Origin: an uncultured Hungatella sp.
GTDB lineage: Bacteria; Bacillota; Clostridia; Lachnospirales; Lachnospiraceae
Assembly: GCA_910585645.1 (NCBI GenBank)
Contig: CAJUFP010000012.1
Location: 1 to 64,000, forward strand
Direction: 5' to 3'
Length of the DNA: 64,000 bases
The stretch's first letter is position 1. Each line of letters starts with the position of its first letter. The notes under the pieces are model-generated. The model worked only from the letters and a program-made list of their open reading frames with translations, did not search any database and was not told where the DNA came from. Shown piece by piece: positions 15,942 to 24,976 of the stretch. Position numbers and translations under genes: made by a program.

Positions 15942-18122
15942 CTACCTCTTTCTCCCCGCCTCCTGGGGAGCCTTTTCCCTGTCGCTCTTTTCCTTCCCCT
16001 GCTTTATGGGCCCCTGCTTTCCCTTCTGGGCCTCCATCTTCTTTCGATACTCCTCCCGAAGGAGCCTTGCCCGCTCCACCGCTTCCTCCGACTTCTTCCC
16101 CAAAGGCGTCCTGGCCTCCGGCCTGGCGGCATTTCTCCCCTGCATCTTTATCTCCTGAAAGCTTATGGCCGCCTTTGGCCCTGCTTCTCTCTCTTTGCTG
16201 TACACGTTGAACGCCTTTTGAATCACGTCGCTTTTATGGCGGCTGAATATGCTGTACTCCATCTCCTTAAGCCCCTTCACATAAGCTTTTCCTCTGGCGT
16301 CCAGGCCGTCCACAGGCTGGTCCTTGGAGTACTCATTCAATTCCCAGCCGTTATCCTCAATTCTCACCATGTTCTTGTTCATATGTTCTTTAAATTTTTC
16401 CACCCGGCGCATCATCATCTGAATCTGATTCTCCGGTATCAAATCCCCGATGGCATACCGCAAGGTATCTTCATCCAGAGCGTTTACTTTGTCCGCCAGG
16501 TCGCTGGAAATAAACGTCATTTCATTCATCACTCCCTGGGTTTCGGACATCTGCCTGTCTTTGTCTCCAAAAGCAAGGTCGCTGTCAATCCCCTGCAGTC
16601 CGATGATGGCCCTCCGTCCCTGACCGTCCGGCTCCCCAAGTTTGTAGAACATATTTCGCCCATGCCTGTCGTTCTGGGCGCACAGGTAATCAAACACTTC
16701 CATGGAAGTCATATCCTTGTAAAAACCTGCCGGATGAATGGTGGCATCTATCTGGTCCAGAACCCGCCGGCTCCTTTCGCCTTTGGCGGTAATATCCACG
16801 CCCTCGGCAAACTCCATAAAGCAGCCCGCAGTTACCTTGTCCCCTGACCGGACCACCATCTTTTCCGAGTGGGCCACAATGCCCCCGATTCCAAGAAGCT
16901 CCGCGATTCGGGACGAAGCGATGTTGCGGGACGACAGCTCATTTCCCACGTCAAGCCCAATATACCCCCTGCCGGCTCCCACCTCGGAAGCATGGGCGAT
17001 GTCTATGCCTTTCTGCCAGGTCTCCATAAAATCCCGGTCCTCCAAAGCCTTGTCAAGGGCTTCTCTCTGCTCCCTCCCGGCCTGAGAATTACCGTCAATA
17101 GCCTCTCTTGCCAAAAGAAAATTCTTCTTTACCATTCGGTACATCCTGGCGGAACGGTTCTTCACCTCCTCAACGGGGGGCATATCCATAAATGCCCCTT
17201 TGCACGCTCTCAGACTGTCGCCGTACCCTTTATACGAGCTGGAAGATATGGTCTGTTCCACTGCTTTGTCCATCAGTTCCTCTTTTTTCCCGGAGGTCGC
17301 ATCTGCTCCCAAGGCTTTCAAAGAAGACTGATACTCACGGATAATCTTCACGGCCATGTCCATGCCGGCGGCGCTTGACACAACCTTCCTTAAGTCGTCC
17401 CGCATGGGATTTTTTTCCTCCATCCCGGAAAAATATTCCATGACCTCAAATCCGCTGTCAAGAATCTCTGTTGTGGACATAAAATCTCTCATTGTATCCT
17501 TTAAATTGCCCCTGATTGCGTCCAGGGCTCCCCTGAGGGCCGGATTCTTTTCCCTGTCAACACCGTCTATCATTTTGTCCACCTTGCCGTCCAGGCTTTC
17601 CATCTCCATCTGCTCTGTAAAGAATCCCTTTTTCCCTCCGTGCTCCACTTTCAGCCGCTGGCTCATGGCCTCTCCCACCACCTGCTTGTCGCCGCCTTCC
17701 AGGACCACTTCCGCCACCTGAAACCTTCCCGCCTGCTCCCAGGTCTTTCCCTCCAGGCTCCGCACCACCTTCATGTCCCTGGCCTGGTCCAGGTTCAAAT
17801 CCTCACGGAACATGGACAGACAGTCCACCACCGCCAGCCGCTCCTTCCCGGAACCGGTCCTGGCTCCCCGGCGGCTCTCCACATAGGCCGCACAGGCTTT
17901 CTTTAGATTCTCGTTGGCCTTCACCATCTTGATGGCAGTCTCCTGGTTCACCGGCTGCCCTCTCAGCCCGGCAAACTGGTCAAAGGCCCGGATAACCTCC
18001 TGAAACTTCTTAGAATTGCCCAGGTTTCCCCTCTCATTTTTAAAATACTCTTTAAAATCCTCCAGATTCCACTGCTGTGTGCGGGGGTCTGCCCCCCCCT
18101 GAGCCAAACCAAATAACTTCAT
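15942..18122 (-). CDS. Kinase-like tandem-array protein 3 (726 aa), putative T4SS cargo
   Basis: The start is MKLFGLAQGGADPRTQQW at 18122, behind TAAGGAGGACGG. The N-terminal block is shared with copies 1 and 2. The helical centre resembles copy 2 (KNRSARMYRMVKKNFLLARE) but diverges elsewhere. Kinase-type motifs are SSRNIASSRIAELLG, CAQNDRHGRNMFY (D485, H487, N490) and LQGIDSDLAFGD (D513, D515). The C-terminus carries LGKKSEEAVERARLLREEY and a Lys/Arg-rich end (KSDREKAPQEAGRKR). No secretion signal of the Sec type is visible. Positively charged, unstructured C-termini are known as recognition signals for VirD4-type coupling proteins, which fits export by the neighbouring system, but this is inference. 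Confidence 0.8.
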   Translation of the reverse strand: MKLFGLAQGGADPRTQQWNLEDFKEYFKNERGNLGNSKKFQEVIRAFDQFAGLRGQPVNQETAIKMVKANENLKKACAAYVESRRGARTGSGKERLAVVDCLSMFREDLNLDQARDMKVVRSLEGKTWEQAGRFQVAEVVLEGGDKQVVGEAMSQRLKVEHGGKKGFFTEQMEMESLDGKVDKMIDGVDREKNPALRGALDAIRGNLKDTMRDFMSTTEILDSGFEVMEYFSGMEEKNPMRDDLRKVVSSAAGMDMAVKIIREYQSSLKALGADATSGKKEELMDKAVEQTISSSSYKGYGDSLRACKGAFMDMPPVEEVKNRSARMYRMVKKNFLLAREAIDGNSQAGREQREALDKALEDRDFMETWQKGIDIAHASEVGAGRGYIGLDVGNELSSRNIASSRIAELLGIGGIVAHSEKMVVRSGDKVTAGCFMEFAEGVDITAKGERSRRVLDQIDATIHPAGFYKDMTSMEVFDYLCAQNDRHGRNMFYKLGEPDGQGRRAIIGLQGIDSDLAFGDKDRQMSETQGVMNEMTFISSDLADKVNALDEDTLRYAIGDLIPENQIQMMMRRVEKFKEHMNKNMVRIEDNGWELNEYSKDQPVDGLDARGKAYVKGLKEMEYSIFSRHKSDVIQKAFNVYSKEREAGPKAAISFQEIKMQGRNAARPEARTPLGKKSEEAVERARLLREEYRKKMEAQKGKQGPIKQGKEKSDREKAPQEAGRKR
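17607..18095. repeat. Near-identical 5' block of kinase-like gene 3
   Basis: Third member of the duplicated block shared by the three MKLFG-type genes. The fourth gene (18166-20298) has only a diverged version of this region. Confidence 0.85.
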
Positions 18123-18165
18123 ATTGCCGTCCTCCTTACTTTTCAAATGTGCTCTGGGAACGCCT

Positions 18166-20298
18166 TCAACGTTTCAATGCCTCTGTCTGCTTAACCTGGG
18201 CTTTCTCCCGGCCCGCGCCAATCTGAATCCCCGTTTTCCGCTCCACTGCCCGGCGCCGTGCCGGCTCCTGCCGCTTCAAATCCTCAAAAGTCACCTTTTC
18301 CCGGAACATATCCTGCACGCCCTCCAGGACCCGGCCCTCCACCAGTTCCTCCCTGGCTTTCTCTTTCTGCCAGCCGTCAAAAGCCTGCTTGATGTGATGG
18401 TTTTTATGCTCGCCGTCGGAAGCATACACCGCCCGCAGGGATTTGTCGTAGCTTTTCAGCCCCTCCACGTAGGCTTTTCCCCGCTTTCCAAGGTTGTCTG
18501 CAGGCTGGTCTATGGCAAACTCATTTAACTCCCATTTGTCAGGTTCAATGACCACCATGTTTTCTTCCATATGTCTCTGAAATTTCTCCACCCGCTTCAT
18601 CATGGCGTCAATCTGGCCCTGGGAAACCAAATCCCCCACGGCGTACTCCAAAGACGCCCGGTCCAACTTCCTCACCTGCTGGGCCAGGTCCCGGTCAATA
18701 AACGTCATGGACTCCATCCCTTTTCGAAACCCCTGATACTGGAAATCCGGCTGCTCCTGGTCCCCAAAGGCAAGGTCATTATCAATCCCCTGGAGGCCGA
18801 TGACAGTTCGCTTCCCGTTTTCATCCGGCTCGCTGAGCTGATAGAGCATATTTCCTGCGTGTCTGTCATTCTGGGCGCAGAGATAATCAAAAATCTCCAT
18901 GGCGGCCATATCCCGGTTCAGCCCCGCCGTGGGCTTTATTTCTGTCTGGCTCACCATCCGCCGCACCCCGTCGTCCTTTGACAGGAGGTCAATGCCCTTT
19001 GCCTGCTCCATAAAGCACCCCTGCATCACCTGTCCCGCGGCCTTCACCGTCATTTTCTCCGACCGGGCAATGATGGAGCCGATTCCCAAAAGCTCCGCCA
19101 CCCGGGTGGAAGCGATGTTGCGGGCGGAAAGCTCATTGCCCTTATCCGTCTCAAACCGCCCCTTGGCCGCCGCAATGGAGGAGGAATCCGCCTCATAGGC
19201 GTTTCTGGCCAGCCGGTGTATCAAACTCCCGTCCTCAATCACCTTATCCAGGGCCAAAGCCTCCTTTTTCCCTGACCGGAACAAGCCCCCGCTCCTGGCC
19301 CTGGCCTGTATCAGCGTCAGCTTCACCATATGGTGGGCCTTTGCCGACTCCTTCATCCTGGGGTCCGGCTCCGGAACGCTCATGAGAAAGGTCTTTTGTT
19401 CCTGGAAAAGCTTTTTCAGCTTTTTATCCTCATCCCCCGCGCAATGTTCAATGGCCTGCTCCATAAGCCTTATGCGCCTCTCTCCGCTTACGGGGCCTTT
19501 CTCGGCCTTTAAGCCGGCGTAATACTGTTTCACCGCCTGTGCGGCTTTGCCCAGGGCCCTGTCGTCGCCGATTACCGCCTTGCCCAGCTTGCCCTTGGCC
19601 GGCTCCTTCTCCCCCAACTGCTGCCACCACTCTGCCACGCCGAAATGCCACTCACTCCCCTCAAAACTGTTGCCCGGCAGGGATTTGAGCCGCTCCTCCA
19701 ATTCCCCTTTATGGCTGTTTAGCGCCGCCTCCACCTCCGGGGCCTGACTTCCCATCTCCCTGATGGCGTCCTCCAGATGCTTCCCGCTGCTTCTTATCTG
19801 AAATTCTTCCGTAAAATATCCCGGCGTCCCCTGACATTCCACCTTCATCCGCCGGCTTACGGCGTCCCCCACCACCTGGACTTTCTGGTTCCCTAAGTCA
19901 ATGGATTTCACCTGAAACTGCCCGGCCTCCCGCCAGGTCTTTCCCTCCAGCTCCCGGACGGTTTTCAAGTCCCTGGCCTGGTCCAGATTCAAATCTTTCT
20001 GAAACATGAACAGGCTGTCTACCACTGCAAGCCTCTGCCTGCCGCCAAAGGTGCGGGCATTTTTCCGGCTGTCGGAATACTCCCTGCACGCTTTCATCAG
20101 CGCCTCATTGGCCCTGACCATGTTTACGGCGCTTTCCCTGGTAATGGCTGTGTCCCTCAGGCTGGCCACCTGGGCGTAAGCCTCCGCCACTGCCCGGAAC
20201 TTTTCCGAATTCCCCTCTTTTTGGGCTTCCCGTTCAAAGAATCGGTCAAACTCATCCTCCGTCCACACTCTGTCCCGCAAATCCTTCGTCGCCTCCAT
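18166..20298 (-). CDS. Kinase-like tandem-array protein 4 (710 aa, most diverged), putative T4SS cargo
   Basis: The start is MEATKDLRDRVW at 20298 with AAAGGAGGCG upstream, at slightly long spacing; an earlier ATG at 20328 has no ribosome site. It has the same layout as the other three but low identity in the first 390 residues (MFQKDLNLDQARDLKTVREL, VVGDAVSRRMKV, GYFTEEFQIR). Catalytic-type motifs are best preserved here: SARNIASTRVAELLGIGS, CAQNDRHAGNMLY (D478, H480, N483) and LQGIDNDLAFGD (D506, D508). The C-terminus lacks the GKKSEEA element but is strongly basic (RRRAVERKTG to QTEALKR). It is the first kinase-like gene in the direction of transcription and is likely the oldest member. 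Confidence 0.8.
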   Translation of the reverse strand: MEATKDLRDRVWTEDEFDRFFEREAQKEGNSEKFRAVAEAYAQVASLRDTAITRESAVNMVRANEALMKACREYSDSRKNARTFGGRQRLAVVDSLFMFQKDLNLDQARDLKTVRELEGKTWREAGQFQVKSIDLGNQKVQVVGDAVSRRMKVECQGTPGYFTEEFQIRSSGKHLEDAIREMGSQAPEVEAALNSHKGELEERLKSLPGNSFEGSEWHFGVAEWWQQLGEKEPAKGKLGKAVIGDDRALGKAAQAVKQYYAGLKAEKGPVSGERRIRLMEQAIEHCAGDEDKKLKKLFQEQKTFLMSVPEPDPRMKESAKAHHMVKLTLIQARARSGGLFRSGKKEALALDKVIEDGSLIHRLARNAYEADSSSIAAAKGRFETDKGNELSARNIASTRVAELLGIGSIIARSEKMTVKAAGQVMQGCFMEQAKGIDLLSKDDGVRRMVSQTEIKPTAGLNRDMAAMEIFDYLCAQNDRHAGNMLYQLSEPDENGKRTVIGLQGIDNDLAFGDQEQPDFQYQGFRKGMESMTFIDRDLAQQVRKLDRASLEYAVGDLVSQGQIDAMMKRVEKFQRHMEENMVVIEPDKWELNEFAIDQPADNLGKRGKAYVEGLKSYDKSLRAVYASDGEHKNHHIKQAFDGWQKEKAREELVEGRVLEGVQDMFREKVTFEDLKRQEPARRRAVERKTGIQIGAGREKAQVKQTEALKR

Positions 20299-20365
20299 GG
20301 TTCTGGTTTCGCCTCCTTTTTTTATCAATGAGCACGCTCAATATGGAAATCGTCTCCCGGAATCC

Positions 20366-22942
20366 TTAACTTGCGGTTCCCGGGCTTTCCGGCCCTGACC
20401 CGCTCTCCCCGCTGCCGCTTCCAGAGCTTTCCGTTCCCGCCCCGCTCTCTTTGCCGCCGGGCTGCGGCAGGGTCCTCTCATATTTCTGCTGGTACTCCTC
20501 ATTCCACTTATCCAGGGGTTTCTGCACCGTCTCGTCTTCCTGTCCCTCCGCGGAAGCTTCCAGAGATTCCCTTGCCTTCTCCTCTTCCTCCTGCCGCCTG
20601 GACTCTTCCTCTTGTTCCAGCTCTTCCAGAGTATTCTTCATGCTCTCATTGCAAAGCTGGGACAAATCATACTCGTACACCCTGGCAAATGCCACGTCTA
20701 TGCTGCCGTAAGAGCTCTCCCCCTTGGGGAACCCTACGGACACGTACTTATCACCCATGTTCCAGGTTCTGTACCAGGTGCCCTCTTCCAGCACCGCGCT
20801 CTTTCCCCCGAAATTGGAATAGAAAATCAGTCCCTTCCCCTGGGAAGTAAGCAAAAATCCCTCCCCATCACTCCGGGCCATCTCGCACACCCCTTTACAG
20901 TCCCTTTGAATTAAATCCCAGGCCAGGGTTTCATCCAGGTCCAGTTGGGCGTGAAGCACCTGGTCCGGGGTGAAGAACTCATTTCCGTAAAGGCTCTCCC
21001 CCTTTCCCAGGCTGCCGGACATGTCATTCTCAAGCATCTTGTCGTAGACCGTGTCCCCGGAGCTGTAGCTTCCAGCCAAATCCTTGTACCAGATGGCCTT
21101 TGCGTCCTCCTCCTTTCCTCCGTGGGCCCGGTCCCTGCCCACCACCATGTACGTTTTCCCGTAGTCCACATAGTAGACCACCCCGTTTTCCAAAAATGCC
21201 CCCGCTTCCCGTTCCTCCCACACCGAATAGGGAGTATCCCTGAATTTACCGCCGGGCCGAATCCACCGCACCTGGCTGTCCTCGCCCTGGCAGAGAATCT
21301 CACCGCCGATGCATGGGCCTAAATACATAGCCTTTTCCTGGTCCATCATCCAGTAGGATTCCGTATAACCGTTGGTAAGCTGGGCATAACGGCTGATGTT
21401 GATGTTGTGAAGCGTCTGGGTATGGGTTTCAGAATGTTTCTCCGTGCCCGCCGGATTCCCCTCTTCATCTTTCTTCTCCGTCTCCCAGACCAGAATGTAG
21501 GACCGTTCAATGGACTGGGGGTTGTAGTAGCGGAAATGTTCAGTTTTCCCGTAAATTCCGCTGTAGTGGTCGCTGTCCATAATAAACAGCTTTTCCGCGT
21601 CCCAATGCTCTTTCACATCCCGAAACGGAATATAGGTCCTGGCCGTTGGCAGCAGACTGGTGACCTTATCCTCCTTGGAAAAATCCGGTTTATCTTTCCA
21701 CTGGTACACCAAAGGCTTGCTCTCCAGCCCTCCCAAAAATGTGTCGCCCCACAGGTCGGGGATGGCCGCCTTCACCTGATTCCAGTCTGCCAGGCCGTCG
21801 GGGGCGGAGGAAAATTCCTTCCCCTCGGTCATAGCCGCCCAGGCGTTTTTCTGGACCTCAAAGGCGTCGTTGTTCTGGTCAAGGCCCGTGTTCACCGGCT
21901 TATACTCGTACACAACGATTCGGGATTCCATTTTTTTCTCCATCTCCTCCGCCTCTTTGTCGTCCTCTTCCTCATCCTCGTCCTCGTTGGACTGCTCCGT
22001 CTCCTTCCAGGCATTGGGAGATGTAGCCAGAACCGGCGCCGTTATCTTTTCCGGCTCTGGAACTTCGATTTTTTCCTTCTCTATGGACACTTCCAAATAA
22101 ACCCGGTTCTGCCAGTCCGTCACCGCGTTGGCCACGGTCACCGAGTAGGCGTCCGCAAACTGGGCTCTCACAAAGGTTTCGATATCGCCGTGGAATTTCA
22201 TGGTTCCCTGGCTGTCGTACACGTAACCGTGGCCGTTGTCGTAGACAAAGACCTGGCCGTCTGTCTCGCTCAGCTGCATGAAAAAGGATTCTTCATCCTC
22301 CCCGGTTTCCTCCTGGGAACGGGTAAAAGTGGTCTCGTGGAATACCTGGAACTCCCCTGTGTCGTAGTTGTAAAAAGCCCCGCAGTGAACCAGAGGGACG
22401 TTGTTGTCCTTGTCTTTGACCAGGATTAGCTCCTCCTCCTGGCTTTCCGCGCCGCCTTCGCCGCTTTCGGCTCCGTCTTCCCCGCTTTCGGCTCCGTCTT
22501 CCCCTCCGTCTTCGCCGCTTTCGGCTCCGTTTCCCGCTCCGCCTTCGCCGCTTCCGCTTCCGTTTTCCCCGCCTTCCTCCCCGCTGCCCACCCTGGTGGT
22601 GTATCCGTAGACAAAGGTTTTGTCCGCCCGCAGTCCGGCGATGAAAAACGCCTCGATGTCGTCGGTTTTCTGGGAATGGCCCTTCTCCATGCGAAAAGCC
22701 GGTTTGCCCCCCAGGTCTTTGAATTTCTCGGTCAAATTCTGTTCAAAGTAGTTGGGCATGGTTTCTTTTTCCTCGTTCATGTCCAGGCGGCGGTCGCCGT
22801 TTTCGTCGGTATACGCCTCCTGCCAGGCCGAACTCTCGATTTCGGTCATATCCACATGGGCGTCTCCGGCCAGGGAGCTGCAGCCTGTGAAAAACATAGC
22901 AACTGTCATAGGTAATAATATGGTGGTTAATATCCTTTTCAC
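20366..22942 (-). CDS. Large acidic surface lipoprotein of unknown function
   Basis: An 858-residue protein with a GTG start at 22942 behind AAGGAGGTG; an in-frame extension to 23080 would cross a palindrome. A lipoprotein signal peptide (ILLPMTVAMFFTGC) gives lipidation at Cys. A low-complexity Gly/Glu/Ser segment (about residues 145-190, GEDGAESGEDGAESGEGG) and acidic stretches (EDEDEEEDDKEAEEMEKKMES) link parts rich in beta-strand and Trp/Tyr. These may form a propeller-like domain (YVDYGKTYMVVGRD, GEGFLLTSQGKGLIFYSN). The C-terminus is a charged coiled coil (LEELEQEEESRRQEEEEKA) and a Ser/Gly tail. I do not recognise the family. Its position between the pilin and the kinase-like genes suggests an envelope component of the secretion machine or a surface sensor. 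Confidence 0.75.
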   Translation of the reverse strand: MKRILTTILLPMTVAMFFTGCSSLAGDAHVDMTEIESSAWQEAYTDENGDRRLDMNEEKETMPNYFEQNLTEKFKDLGGKPAFRMEKGHSQKTDDIEAFFIAGLRADKTFVYGYTTRVGSGEEGGENGSGSGEGGAGNGAESGEDGGEDGAESGEDGAESGEGGAESQEEELILVKDKDNNVPLVHCGAFYNYDTGEFQVFHETTFTRSQEETGEDEESFFMQLSETDGQVFVYDNGHGYVYDSQGTMKFHGDIETFVRAQFADAYSVTVANAVTDWQNRVYLEVSIEKEKIEVPEPEKITAPVLATSPNAWKETEQSNEDEDEEEDDKEAEEMEKKMESRIVVYEYKPVNTGLDQNNDAFEVQKNAWAAMTEGKEFSSAPDGLADWNQVKAAIPDLWGDTFLGGLESKPLVYQWKDKPDFSKEDKVTSLLPTARTYIPFRDVKEHWDAEKLFIMDSDHYSGIYGKTEHFRYYNPQSIERSYILVWETEKKDEEGNPAGTEKHSETHTQTLHNINISRYAQLTNGYTESYWMMDQEKAMYLGPCIGGEILCQGEDSQVRWIRPGGKFRDTPYSVWEEREAGAFLENGVVYYVDYGKTYMVVGRDRAHGGKEEDAKAIWYKDLAGSYSSGDTVYDKMLENDMSGSLGKGESLYGNEFFTPDQVLHAQLDLDETLAWDLIQRDCKGVCEMARSDGEGFLLTSQGKGLIFYSNFGGKSAVLEEGTWYRTWNMGDKYVSVGFPKGESSYGSIDVAFARVYEYDLSQLCNESMKNTLEELEQEEESRRQEEEEKARESLEASAEGQEDETVQKPLDKWNEEYQQKYERTLPQPGGKESGAGTESSGSGSGESGSGPESPGTAS

Positions 22943-22989
22943 AATCTGCACCTCCTTGTGGGTTGTGAGTTTTTTGGGGGAAAATGTGG

Positions 22990-23150
22990 CTGATTGGTGG
23001 CTATGGGAAGGTTGTCGCCGGCCCGTGAGCATCCCTCTGCCCTCGGGTTCAGATTTGCCGGACATTCCCATGAGCCCCAAATGCAGGTCTCATCTCCATG
23101 GCAAAAATTCACCCGGACGGCAGAGGGATGCTCCAGGGCTCACGACCACC
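22990..23150. repeat. Long imperfect palindrome with a perfect 15-bp core stem
   Basis: GAGCATCCCTCTGCC (23027-23041) and its exact reverse complement (23119-23133) enclose about 77 bases. Outer parts also pair (GTGAGC near 23025 with GCTCAC near 23138). It occupies the 295-base gap between the pilin gene and the lipoprotein gene and would fold into a large hairpin in the mRNA. No T-run follows, so it may limit read-through or protect the upstream mRNA. It differs from the 1/42952/61038 element family. Confidence 0.7.
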
Positions 23151-23237
23151 TAAACTTCACATCACAAAACAAACCAATTCTTAAGCCAAATGCTCATACG
23201 CCAGCTATCGCCATACGCCATATGCCGCTCCCGGCCC

Positions 23238-23576
23238 CTAAAGCCGCAGCCCCGTAATCCAGGACCCCGCCGCGCCTGCGCCGCCGATATTGCTGTTCAT
23301 CCAGCTCTGCATAGCCGTCATGCCCAGCTTCAGCACCACAATCAGCACGAAAATCAGCACAAACCCTATAATGGCATTTTTCAGGCTGTTTTTTGCCTTC
23401 TCCCTGTCCTGTGGTTCCTCCGCCTTGGCCAGCTTCGCCCCCAGAATGATGCAGTAGATAGCTCCCAAAGCCCCCACAATCGCCAACGCCGGCATAAGGG
23501 CCATGTCCAGAAGGCTGATAATAGGCTTGCTAACCGTCTCAAAAGGGTTAGTGCCAGCTGTCAACAAAAAATACAT
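23238..23576 (-). CDS. VirB2/TrbC-like pilin of the T4SS
   Basis: A small membrane protein of 112 residues (114 from the first ATG). I prefer the second ATG (MYFLLTAG) because AAGGAGG abuts the first. It has two hydrophobic helices: the first (about 18-46, ISLLDMALMPALAIVGALGA) and the second (about 66-88, AIIGFVLIFVLIVVLKLGM). Between them is a short polar loop (AKAEEPQDREKAKNSLK). Size and layout match VirB2-type and Gram-positive pilin-like conjugation subunits, including pilin-like proteins found beside VirB4/VirB6 in mycoplasma integrative elements. It would form the extracellular or trans-envelope conduit. It is flanked by an Ig-like membrane protein upstream and a lipoprotein downstream. 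Confidence 0.78.
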   Translation of the reverse strand: MYFLLTAGTNPFETVSKPIISLLDMALMPALAIVGALGAIYCIILGAKLAKAEEPQDREKAKNSLKNAIIGFVLIFVLIVVLKLGMTAMQSWMNSNIGGAGAAGSWITGLRL

Positions 23577-23674
23577 TTCCATTCCTCCTTGAGATTAAAA
23601 TTTATATTTTGCAATCGAATCTCCCCAAACTCCGAAAAGACCCGAGAACAAACCATGTCACAAAAGGGCAGCGC

Positions 23675-24976
23675 TCACAAAACTCTCATATCCCGCCTGA
23701 CCATCAAAAGCCGGACCAGCCCAAACACCGCCAGCACAGCCGCGGCCCCAAACACCCGCCAGTCCACAAGGCTGTAGGTCTGCCTGAGCCTTACATGGTA
23801 AATCCGGCTGTTTCCCGCCTTGTCCTCCACGGACAGTTCATAAACTCCCGCCGCCGTCAGACGGTTGGTCGCCGCATACCCCCGGTTTCCGTTGTAATGC
23901 ATATACACCCGGCATCCCGGCTCCGACGGATAAAACTCCACCTCCCCGGTAATCCCCTCTGGCTCTATCTCCCGGGAAAACGACAAAAACGGCGCCATGG
24001 TGTCCCTGGTAAACTCGGTCCGGGCCGAAGCCTTCAAATCCCCTTGGGCCTCAAACTCAATCTCATAATACCCGTCCCCTCTGAGGAAATAACACCGCTC
24101 CTGTTCCACTTTTTGGGCCTTTCCGTCCAGACGCGCCCCGGTAATCACAAACCCCTCGGGAGCCGGAACCGCCCCCAGGGAATTGTCCGTCCCGCCGATA
24201 ATGGTAAAATAAAAATTCACTTCATAAATATTGTAATCAATGGCCGCGTCCCCCGGCGGCTGCAAAACCAAAAACATCATATGGTATACGCCCTTTTCCG
24301 TAAAATGCCAGGAATCGGGAAACGCCACCTTCACGTCGTCCCGCTCCACCAGCCCCACAACCCCCTCCGGCGCATAAAAATCCACCGGCCCGGAGGTAAT
24401 CATGCCCGACGGAACGGAACTGATAAAATAATTCCCGTTGGGCAGCGTATACTTAAAATCTCCGGAACGAACCGTCTCCACCTTCACCGCCGGGTCTGTA
24501 ACCCTCTCCGGCGTCACCACATCCTGCTCCGCGGTCCTCCCGTCAAGCCCCTGAAAATACTCCTCCAACGCCTGATTTAACTCTTCATCAGACATCTCCT
24601 CTTCCAGTTCTTCCAGTTCATCCAGCCCTTCCAGCTCCTCCAGACTGTCCGCGTCCTCTAAATCATCCAGCCCTTCCAGGCCGTCCAGACCGTCAAAATC
24701 ACCGGTCTGTCCCAAGCCGTCCAAACCCTGCAAATCGCCAATCCGTCGCAAGCCGCTTAAGCCCGCCAAATCGCCAGGCCCCTTAAGCCCGTACCCTCCG
24801 GCCGCCTCACAAACCATCGGATTCCCCAGGCAAGCCCCCATCAGCCAAACCCACGCAAGCCCCCAGACAACTTTCCGGGACGCCCTCGCGCCGGTTTTCG
24901 GGATTTCCTTCCCCATACACGGAGCCCGCTTCCTTTTGTGGCGTCCGCAGCCATTGCGGCCCTTACCCCATGTCAT
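23675..24976 (-). CDS. Membrane-anchored Ig-like surface protein with Leu/Gly/Asp-rich segment
   Basis: 433 residues from the ATG at 24976. A later ATG at 24916 (MGKEIPKTG) gives a more typical signal peptide, and either is possible. After the signal peptide comes a low-complexity run of LEGLDDLEDADSLEELEG type (about residues 75-135). Two or three beta-sandwich domains follow (SSVPSGMITSGPVDFYAPEG; RDTMAPFLSF; AAGVYELSVEDKAGN, a bacterial Ig-like ending). A single C-terminal helix (VFGAAAVLAVFGLVRLLMV) and a short basic tail complete it. The topology and domain types match the protein at 32962-34809, so the cluster encodes two such proteins bracketing the VirB4/VirB6 genes. They probably sit on the cell surface as T4SS accessory or adhesion factors. 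The Ig-type assignment rests on motif impression. Confidence 0.72.
   Translation of the reverse strand: MTWGKGRNGCGRHKRKRAPCMGKEIPKTGARASRKVVWGLAWVWLMGACLGNPMVCEAAGGYGLKGPGDLAGLSGLRRIGDLQGLDGLGQTGDFDGLDGLEGLDDLEDADSLEELEGLDELEELEEEMSDEELNQALEEYFQGLDGRTAEQDVVTPERVTDPAVKVETVRSGDFKYTLPNGNYFISSVPSGMITSGPVDFYAPEGVVGLVERDDVKVAFPDSWHFTEKGVYHMMFLVLQPPGDAAIDYNIYEVNFYFTIIGGTDNSLGAVPAPEGFVITGARLDGKAQKVEQERCYFLRGDGYYEIEFEAQGDLKASARTEFTRDTMAPFLSFSREIEPEGITGEVEFYPSEPGCRVYMHYNGNRGYAATNRLTAAGVYELSVEDKAGNSRIYHVRLRQTYSLVDWRVFGAAAVLAVFGLVRLLMVRRDMRVL

Noticed and set aside
11406..20298. HipA toxin/antitoxin module
   Set aside because: The motif pair is only broadly HipA-like, the proteins are much longer than HipA (about 440 aa), and no small HipB-like DNA-binding gene accompanies any copy.
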